A stretch of 64,000 bases of DNA, from contig NZ_JIAN01000006.1 in the NCBI RefSeq assembly GCF_000688475.1, positions 186,001 to 250,000 on the forward strand. Reading direction: 5' to 3'. A model generated the notes under the pieces. That model was given only the letters and a program-made list of their open reading frames with translations, was not told the DNA's origin and ran no database searches. Positions 58,750 through 64,000 of the stretch are shown one piece after another (the stretch's first letter is position 1; each line of letters starts with the position of its first letter). The stretch comes from Cellulomonas sp. URHE0023 (GTDB lineage Bacteria > Actinomycetota > Actinomycetes > Actinomycetales > Cellulomonadaceae). The translations under genes were made by a program, and so were the position numbers.

Positions 58750-60069
58750 CTACTGCGAGAGCACCGCGGTGATCTCGTCGTTGTCCGGGTCCACCGAGCT
58801 GCCGTCACCGAGGACCGCGTTGCGCACGAGCGTGAGCCACGGGCTGTTCGGGGCGTTGAACGCCTGCTGGAAGTTCAGCGAGACGGGCGTGTCACCCTGG
58901 CCCGCCACGGTGTTGATGGTGACCAGGCGCGGGTCCTTCTGCGCGTAGACGTTGTCGGCCAGGTCGCTGCGCGAGACCACGTCGTTGTCCTTGGCGAGCA
59001 CCTCGACCTGTGCGTCCTCGGACATCATCCAGCTGAGGAAGTTCCACGCCTGCGACGCCTTCGTGGAGTCCTTCGACACGCCGATCCCGTCGCCTCCGAC
59101 GAACGTCGACGCACCGCCCTTCGGCCCGGGGATGCCCGCGACACCGACGTCGAACCCCGTCGTCGACGACAGCAGGGTGGCCGGGTACAGCATCTGGCCG
59201 ACCTTGCCCTCGGTGAAGCCCGCGGTCCACGTGGGGCCCGCCTCGTCCTTGGACGAGGGGAGAACGGCGCCGGCGTCCCACATGTCCTTCCACGCCGAGT
59301 AGACGCTCGTGGCCGTGTCGCTCGCGAGCAGCGACTCGGTGCCCTCGGGGTTCATCACCTGGTCGCCGTCTGCCCAGACCGACGGGAACCACGTGAACAC
59401 GAGGCACCCACCGCAGTTGAGGCCCGTCGCGGTGCCGTACGTGTCCGGCTTGTTCAGTGCCTGGATCGCCTTGGCGTTGGCGACGTACTCCGTGAGGTCG
59501 GCCGGGCCCTTCTCCGGGTCGAGGCCGGCCTCCTTGTACAGGTCCTTGTTCCAGAAGAGCATGGAGAGGTCGAGCACGAACGGCAGGACGTGCTCCTTGC
59601 CGTCCTGGGTGCCGGCGGCGAGGTGCCCCTTGTTGATGGTGTCCTTGTAGTTCAGGGCGTCGATCTGGGCGGTGAGGTCCTGGAACAGGCCCTGCTTGAC
59701 CCAGTTCGGCACGTAGACGATGTCGGCGGCGAAGAGGTCGGGCAGACCGCCGGACCCGGCTGCGGCACCGACCTTGGCCACGTAGTCGTCGTTGGGCACG
59801 ACCGTGAGCTCGACCTGGTTCTCGTGCGAGGCGTTGTACGCGTCCACGAGCAGGTTGGCCTGCTTCTCCAGGGGTGCGCGGGTCCAGAGGGTCAGCGTGC
59901 TGCCGTCATCGGTCCCGTCCGTGCCGGCTGTGACGGCCGCGCTCGCGCCGCCTGAGGTGGTGTCGTCGTCCTTGGCGCTCGTGCACGCAGCCAGGCTGAC
60001 CAGGAGGCCGGCCGTGACGAGCCCGGTGATCAGGCCTCGACCTGTCGACCGGGTGCGGGTGATCCTCAT
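58750..60069 (-). CDS. Sugar ABC transporter substrate-binding lipoprotein
   Basis: 439 residues. Lipoprotein signal: basic N-terminus, hydrophobic segment GLITGLVTAGLLVSL, then LAAC as the lipobox. The mature part has the extracellular solute-binding family 1 pattern: LTLWTRAPLEKQANLLVDAYN, LPDLFAADIVYVPNWVKQG, and GGDGIGVSKDSTKASQAWNFLSWM. It is anchored in the outer face of the membrane and delivers a sugar or oligosaccharide to the permease pair. GAGGAG eight bases ahead of ATG 60069 is a strong ribosome binding site. It heads the operon with two permeases and GH127. The 287 bp before it, shared with the LacI gene, contain the putative operator. Confidence 0.93.
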   Translation of the reverse strand: MRITRTRSTGRGLITGLVTAGLLVSLAACTSAKDDDTTSGGASAAVTAGTDGTDDGSTLTLWTRAPLEKQANLLVDAYNASHENQVELTVVPNDDYVAKVGAAAGSGGLPDLFAADIVYVPNWVKQGLFQDLTAQIDALNYKDTINKGHLAAGTQDGKEHVLPFVLDLSMLFWNKDLYKEAGLDPEKGPADLTEYVANAKAIQALNKPDTYGTATGLNCGGCLVFTWFPSVWADGDQVMNPEGTESLLASDTATSVYSAWKDMWDAGAVLPSSKDEAGPTWTAGFTEGKVGQMLYPATLLSSTTGFDVGVAGIPGPKGGASTFVGGDGIGVSKDSTKASQAWNFLSWMMSEDAQVEVLAKDNDVVSRSDLADNVYAQKDPRLVTINTVAGQGDTPVSLNFQQAFNAPNSPWLTLVRNAVLGDGSSVDPDNDEITAVLSQ

Positions 60070-60242
60070 GCTGTCTCCTCGTGCTCTTCGTCGAGCGGGT
60101 GCCGTCGTCGGCACCTCGGGGTTCATGGGGCGAAACGCCCTGTCGGTGGTCTGCTCGGACTGCGCGCTCACGAGTGGCCCTTAGGCCCCAGACGTGCCCA
60201 TCTGCGGGAGACAGGTCCGAGCGCGCGCTTCCGAAACGTCCC

Positions 60243-60254
60243 GAAAAGGTTTTC
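60243..60254. promoter_or_regulatory. LacI-family operator-like site GAAAAGGTTTTC
   Basis: GAAAA and TTTTC arms around a GG centre, in the 287 bp divergent region between the importer operon (start 60069) and the LacI gene (60357). A second CCGAAAC half lies just upstream (60230). Five symmetric bases each side fit a LacI-type site, but the centre is imperfect. It probably serves both promoters. Confidence 0.5.
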
Positions 60255-60356
60255 TGAAGATATGGCGCGCCGGGGTGGCGCGTCAACCACCTGATGCGGT
60301 TACAGTTCGATCACGACGCGACGGGTCGAACCGTCGCACCGAGCCGAGGGGGGCCA

Positions 60357-61379
60357 GTGGCACGCACACCGCCCGCACGCGCGGTCACGCTCTCCGACGT
60401 CGCCAGGCTCGCCGGCGTCTCGGTGGCGACCGCCTCCAAGGCGCTCAACGGCCGCGACCAGGTCAAGGACACGACCCGGCAGCGCGTGGTCGACGCAGCG
60501 GAACAGCTGTCGTTCAGCCCCAACCCGATCGCGCGCAGCCTGCTGGCGGGACGCACCGGGACGGTGGGCCTCTTGACGAGCGACCTCGAGGGGCGATTCG
60601 TCATCCCGATCCTCATGGGCGCGGAAGACGCCTTCGGCGCCGGGCAGGTCAACGTGTTCCTGTGCGACGCCCGAGGCGACACGATCCGCGAGCAGTACCA
60701 CCTGAAGGCGCTCCTGACCCGTCGCGTCGACGGTCTGATCGTGGTCGGCCGGCAGACCGATCCGCGACCGTCCCTCGGCCACGACATCCCGGTTCCCGTC
60801 GTGTACGCCTACGCACCATCGGACGACCCGTCGGACCTGTCGATCACGCCGGACAACGTGCACGCCGGGCGGATCGCCGTCGAGCACCTCGTCGCCTGCG
60901 GCCGCACCCGGATCGCGCACATCACCGGCGAGCATGCGTACGCGGCCGCGCGCGACCGCGCCGAGGGTGCGCTGGCCGCGCTCAAGACCGCCGGCCTCGA
61001 GCTCGTCGGCGACGTGATGTACAGCGACTGGTCCGAGCGCTGGGGCCGCGACGCCGCCGCGATGCTGCTCACCCGGCACCCCGAGGTCGACGCGGTGCTG
61101 TGCGGCTCCGACCAGATCGCGCGCGGGGTCCTGGACACCGCGCGCGACCTGCACCGGACCGTGCCCGACGACCTGGCGGTCATGGGGTTCGACAACTGGG
61201 AGGTGCTCACCACCAACGCACGTCCCGAGCTCACCAGCATCGACGCGAACCTCAAGCACCTGGGGCGCACGGCAGCCCAGCGCGTGTTCGCCGCGCTGGA
61301 CTCCGTCGAGCTGGGGACCGGTACCGAGTACGTCGAGGGCCGCCTCGTCATCCGAGGGTCGACGGTCCCTCGTCGCTAA
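60357..61379 (+). CDS. LacI-family transcriptional regulator
   Basis: 340 residues. HTH: VTLSDVARLAGVSVATASKALNGRDQVKDTTRQRV, then the hinge helix NPIARSLLAGRTGTVGLL. A periplasmic-binding-protein-like ligand domain follows, with GLIVVGRQTD, DAVLCGSDQIARGVLD and DDLAVMGFDNWEVLTT. It presumably represses the divergent GH127/ABC operon and is released by the sugar. GAGGGG ahead of GTG 60357 supports this start. An ATG 63 bp upstream (60294) would add an unstructured N-terminus. It is convergent with yjfF, their stops overlapping by 4 bp. It may also control that furanose importer. Confidence 0.92.
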   Translation: MARTPPARAVTLSDVARLAGVSVATASKALNGRDQVKDTTRQRVVDAAEQLSFSPNPIARSLLAGRTGTVGLLTSDLEGRFVIPILMGAEDAFGAGQVNVFLCDARGDTIREQYHLKALLTRRVDGLIVVGRQTDPRPSLGHDIPVPVVYAYAPSDDPSDLSITPDNVHAGRIAVEHLVACGRTRIAHITGEHAYAAARDRAEGALAALKTAGLELVGDVMYSDWSERWGRDAAAMLLTRHPEVDAVLCGSDQIARGVLDTARDLHRTVPDDLAVMGFDNWEVLTTNARPELTSIDANLKHLGRTAAQRVFAALDSVELGTGTEYVEGRLVIRGSTVPRR

Positions 61380-62395
61380 CGCCGCCTGATCGCCAGGATC
61401 CGCTGCAGGACCACGAACACCAGCAGCAGGGCGCCGATGAAGATCTTGGTCCACCAGGAGCTCAGCGTGCCCTGGAAGGTGATGATCGTCTGGATCAGGC
61501 CCAGCACGACCACACCCATCACGGACCCGAGGACGAAGCCGCTCCCACCGGTCAGCAGCGTGCCGCCGATCACCACCGCGGCGATCGCGTCCAGCTCCAT
61601 GCCCACACCGGTGAGCGAGTACCCCGACCGGGAGAACACGGCGAAGAGCAGGCCACCGATGCCCGCGCAGGTCCCGCTGATGACGTAGACGAGGACCTTC
61701 GTCCGTGCAACGGGCAGACCCATGAGCCGGGCGGACTGCTCGCTGCCTCCGATCGCGTAGACGGTGCGACCGAAGCGTGTGTAGTGCAGCGTGACGAAGG
61801 CGATCAGCACCACGGCGAGCGCGATGACGCCGCTCGGCGTGATGTCGAAGGTCCCGAACAGCGGCCAGTGCGTCGTCGAGAGGGCGACGATGGTCGGGTC
61901 CTCGATCGGGATCGACTCGGGCGCGACGATGTAGCACAGGCCTCTGGCCAGGAACATCGCCGCCAGCGTGGCGATGAACGGTTGCACCTCGAAGACATGG
62001 ATCATCAGGCCGACGGCGAGCCCGATCAGGGTGCCCACCAGGATGGCCACCGGGATCGTGATCGCCGCGCTCCACCCGTGCGTGAACATCCATGCGGAGA
62101 CGCATGTGGACAGCGCGAGCACCGCCCCGACCGACAGGTCGATACCGCCGGTGAGGATCACGAACGTCATGCCGACAGCGAGGACCACGAGGAACGAGTT
62201 GTTGATGAGCACGTTGGCCATGACGCGGCCGGTGAGGAAGTTGTCGTACAGGTTGCCGCCGATGGCGAGCATGACGACGAGCACGATGACCGTGCCGAGC
62301 ACGGGGATGTAGCGGTCGTCGATCCGGAACCGCCGACGGCTGGGCGTCGTCGAGGAGTCGGAGACCGTCGGGGAGGTGAGCTGGTCGGTCGCCAT
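61376..62395 (-). CDS. Sugar ABC transporter permease, YjfF-like (furanose type)
   Basis: 339 residues, about ten helices. The pattern is that of RbsC/YtfT/YjfF permeases: VILTGGIDLSVGAVLALST, VQPFIATLAAMFLARGL, YAIGGSEQSARLMGLPV and AAVVIGGTLLTGGSGFVLG. In E. coli YtfQRT-YjfF imports galactofuranose. The pair of distinct permeases, as here, is characteristic of that system and distinguishes it from RbsC-type single permeases. The start ATG 62395 overlaps the ytfT stop (TGATG). The C-terminus overlaps the LacI gene stop. The substrate is inferred. Confidence 0.85.
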   Translation of the reverse strand: MATDQLTSPTVSDSSTTPSRRRFRIDDRYIPVLGTVIVLVVMLAIGGNLYDNFLTGRVMANVLINNSFLVVLAVGMTFVILTGGIDLSVGAVLALSTCVSAWMFTHGWSAAITIPVAILVGTLIGLAVGLMIHVFEVQPFIATLAAMFLARGLCYIVAPESIPIEDPTIVALSTTHWPLFGTFDITPSGVIALAVVLIAFVTLHYTRFGRTVYAIGGSEQSARLMGLPVARTKVLVYVISGTCAGIGGLLFAVFSRSGYSLTGVGMELDAIAAVVIGGTLLTGGSGFVLGSVMGVVVLGLIQTIITFQGTLSSWWTKIFIGALLLVFVVLQRILAIRRR

Positions 62396-63426
62396 CAGGC
62401 CGGAACCTCCACGGGTGCGGGAACGGTGGCAGCTGGTCGACGCCGACCCCACGAGCTGTTGCGCACCTTGGGCGACTGCAGCAGGCAGACGACGATGACC
62501 ACGAGCGCCTTGAACAGCGACACGGCGTTCGCCGGGACGCCGAGGACGGTGATCGCGAGGGTGAGCGTCGTGATCACGAGGGCGCCCACGAGCGTGCCGG
62601 CGAGGGAGAACTTGCCGCCCGCGAGCGACGTGCCTCCGATGACGACCGCGAGGATGGCGTCGAGCTCGATGAAGAGCCCGACGTTGTTCGCGTCGGCCGC
62701 CATGGTGTCGGCGCTCTTGATGAAGCCTGCAATGCACGCGAACAGCGCGCACAGGATGTAGACGGTCCAGATGATCGTCCGCGCCCGCACGCCCGCGAGC
62801 CGGCTGGCCGACGGGTTGATCCCGACCGCCTCGATGAGCACGCCGAGCGCGGTGCGCCGGGTCACGAGGGCGGTCACGACGAAGAAGAAGCCGGCGATCA
62901 GGGCCGCGTTGGGCAGCCCGAGGGTGTACCCGGACGCGAGCGACTTGTACGGCGCGCTGGTGACGGTCGTGATCTGGCCGCCGGTGATGAGCATCGCGAT
63001 GCCGCGACCGGCCGTCATGAGGACGAGCGTCGCGATTATCGGCTGGATGCCGACCACGGCGATGAGGAACCCGTTCCAGATCCCGATGACCAGGCAGACG
63101 AGCAGCGCAGTCGCCATCGCGGAGGCCACGGTAGCGACCGACCCGGGGTCGGGTGACGAGGCGATCTGGGTCAGTGCGATCGCGCCCGCGATCGCCATGA
63201 CGGCGCCCACCGAGAGGTCGATACCGCGGGTCGCGATCACGAGAGTCATGCCGAGCGCGACGAGCAGCAGCACGCTGGTGCGGCGGATGATGTCGATCGG
63301 TCCGCCGAAGAGGTGGCCGTCGCGCACCTCGATGTCCAGGAACGTGTGCGACTTGAGCACGCTGGCCAGCAGCAGCGCCAGCAGCGCGATGACCGGCCAG
63401 AACAGGCGGTGGCGGGTGATGCTCAT
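62395..63426 (-). CDS. Sugar ABC transporter permease, YtfT-like (furanose type)
   Basis: 343 residues. GMTLVIATRGIDLSVGAVMAIAGAIAL, GIQPIIATLVLMTAGRGIAMLITGGQ, GINPSASRLAGVRART and AVVIGGTSLAGGKFSLAGTLVGA are the permease blocks. It pairs with the YjfF-like subunit downstream and the ATPase upstream. ATG 63426 overlaps the ATPase gene stop (ATGA at 63423-63426). Long hydrophilic C-terminal tail. Same sugar class as YjfF by inference. Confidence 0.85.
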   Translation of the reverse strand: MSITRHRLFWPVIALLALLLASVLKSHTFLDIEVRDGHLFGGPIDIIRRTSVLLLVALGMTLVIATRGIDLSVGAVMAIAGAIALTQIASSPDPGSVATVASAMATALLVCLVIGIWNGFLIAVVGIQPIIATLVLMTAGRGIAMLITGGQITTVTSAPYKSLASGYTLGLPNAALIAGFFFVVTALVTRRTALGVLIEAVGINPSASRLAGVRARTIIWTVYILCALFACIAGFIKSADTMAADANNVGLFIELDAILAVVIGGTSLAGGKFSLAGTLVGALVITTLTLAITVLGVPANAVSLFKALVVIVVCLLQSPKVRNSSWGRRRPAATVPAPVEVPA

Positions 63427-64000
63427 ACCTCGGGTCCTCCGCTCGCGATGAGGTGGACGACGTCGTCGGTTGTCACGTCGTCGTCGTTGGCGATCTCGCC
63501 CACCTTGCGGCGGTCGCGCATGACGGCGATCCGGTGGGAGAGCCGCAGCACCTCCTCCAGCTCGGCGGAGATGAAGACGACGGCCATGCCGTCGGAGGCG
63601 AGCTCGGCGACCAGGCGCTGGATCTCGGCCTTGGCCCCCACGTCGATGCCGCGGGTGGGCTCGTCGAGGATCAGGAGCTTCGGCTGGGTGGCCAGCCAGC
63701 GCGCGAGCAGCACCTTCTGCTGGTTGCCGCCCGACAGGTTGCCCGCGACGGCGTCCGGGTTGGCGGGGCGGATCCCCAGCGCCTTGATGTACCCGTCGAC
63801 GACCTCGTCGGTCTTGCGCCGGGACACCCGTCGGAGCCAGCCGCGTTCTGCCTGCAGGCCCAGCGTGATGTTCTCGCGGACGGTCAGGTCGCCGACGATG
63901 CCCTCCGTCTTGCGGCTCTCCGACGAGTAGACGATCCCGCGCGCGAGGGCCGACCGGGGGGTGCGGATCCTTGCCGGTTCGCCGTGCACGCGGATCTCCC
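63423..64000 (-). CDS. Sugar ABC transporter ATP-binding protein, YtfR-like (C-terminal part)
   Basis: The last 192 residues of a double-ATPase of the RbsA/YtfR kind, continuing beyond the right edge. The second nucleotide-binding domain is visible: LSGGNQQKVLLARWLATQPKLLILDEPTRGIDVGAKAEIQRLV (ABC signature, Walker B with DEP, D-loop), then the switch His region FISAELEEVLRLSHRIAVMRDRR. It powers the YtfT-YjfF channel. Its stop overlaps the ytfT start. The binding protein (YtfQ) would lie upstream outside the window. N-terminal ATPase domain not seen. Confidence 0.92.
   Translation of the reverse strand, partial: EIRVHGEPARIRTPRSALARGIVYSSESRKTEGIVGDLTVRENITLGLQAERGWLRRVSRRKTDEVVDGYIKALGIRPANPDAVAGNLSGGNQQKVLLARWLATQPKLLILDEPTRGIDVGAKAEIQRLVAELASDGMAVVFISAELEEVLRLSHRIAVMRDRRKVGEIANDDDVTTDDVVHLIASGGPEV

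Noticed and set aside
60194..62761. Plus-strand 855-codon reading frame across the LacI and permease genes
   Set aside because: Low-complexity Arg/His/Asp composition and overlap with two well-supported genes.
1..64000. tRNA, rRNA, CRISPR or insertion-sequence features
   Set aside because: I looked for cloverleaf patterns, repeated spacer units and transposase motifs and saw none. Subtle ones could escape reading by eye.

Overview
The window is chromosomal DNA of a very GC-rich actinobacterium. Coding is dense, GTG starts are frequent, and many neighbouring genes overlap by 4 bp (ATGA or GTGA). A D-aspartate-ligase-like cell-wall gene, a GH127 arabinofuranosidase operon, furanose-type sugar transporters and the TreY/TreZ pair point to the Micrococcales, and a Cellulomonas-like organism is my best guess. 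This rests on protein resemblance only. I see no rRNA, tRNA, CRISPR array, insertion sequence or prophage, and no gene-free stretch above 300 bp.

Layout. 1-8.9 kb: a truncated response regulator with an EAL (c-di-GMP) domain, an F420-type oxidoreductase, a NUDIX hydrolase, an MFS exporter coupled to a SulP transporter, a CD225-like membrane protein, a phospholipase-D-type enzyme and a methyltransferase. 9.0-10.6 kb: a promoter and a class-I c-di-GMP riboswitch lead into a 49-codon gene and an APC-type permease. 10.7-23.4 kb: small membrane proteins, HrpB helicase, PAP2 phosphatase, glutamate decarboxylase coupled to a six-helix membrane protein, an unusual zinc-ribbon SDR, a transglutaminase-like protein, a potassium channel and a DUF6421-like protein. 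23.5-28.9 kb: a four-gene envelope-glycan operon (GT2, ChbG-type deacetylase, methyltransferase, GT-C transferase), then a DMT-like protein and GalE. 29-38.3 kb: a glutamate-cysteine-ligase-like enzyme, the glgX-treY-treZ operon, YqeY and ZapE.

38.5-44.7 kb is a complete assimilatory sulfate reduction operon: a polycysteine leader peptide, siroheme sulfite reductase, a tiny zinc ribbon, an APS-type CysH, CysD, CysN and CysG. The six enzyme-side genes overlap end to end. The leader is probably a cysteine-sensing attenuator. 44.7-54.9 kb holds a RibD-like reductase, a D-aspartate-ligase-like ATP-grasp enzyme coupled to gnd, DUF3000, an orphan LuxR-type regulator, RNase D and the fadA-fadB beta-oxidation pair. 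54.9-64 kb is sugar utilisation: an ABC importer plus GH127 enzyme divergent from a LacI regulator, then the 3' part of a YtfR-YtfT-YjfF-type importer running off the end.

The most notable items are the polycysteine leader at 38495, the c-di-GMP riboswitch with its unannotated 49-codon gene at 9066-9308, and the Arn-like glycan operon at 23516-27028. None of the functional statements was tested by database search.
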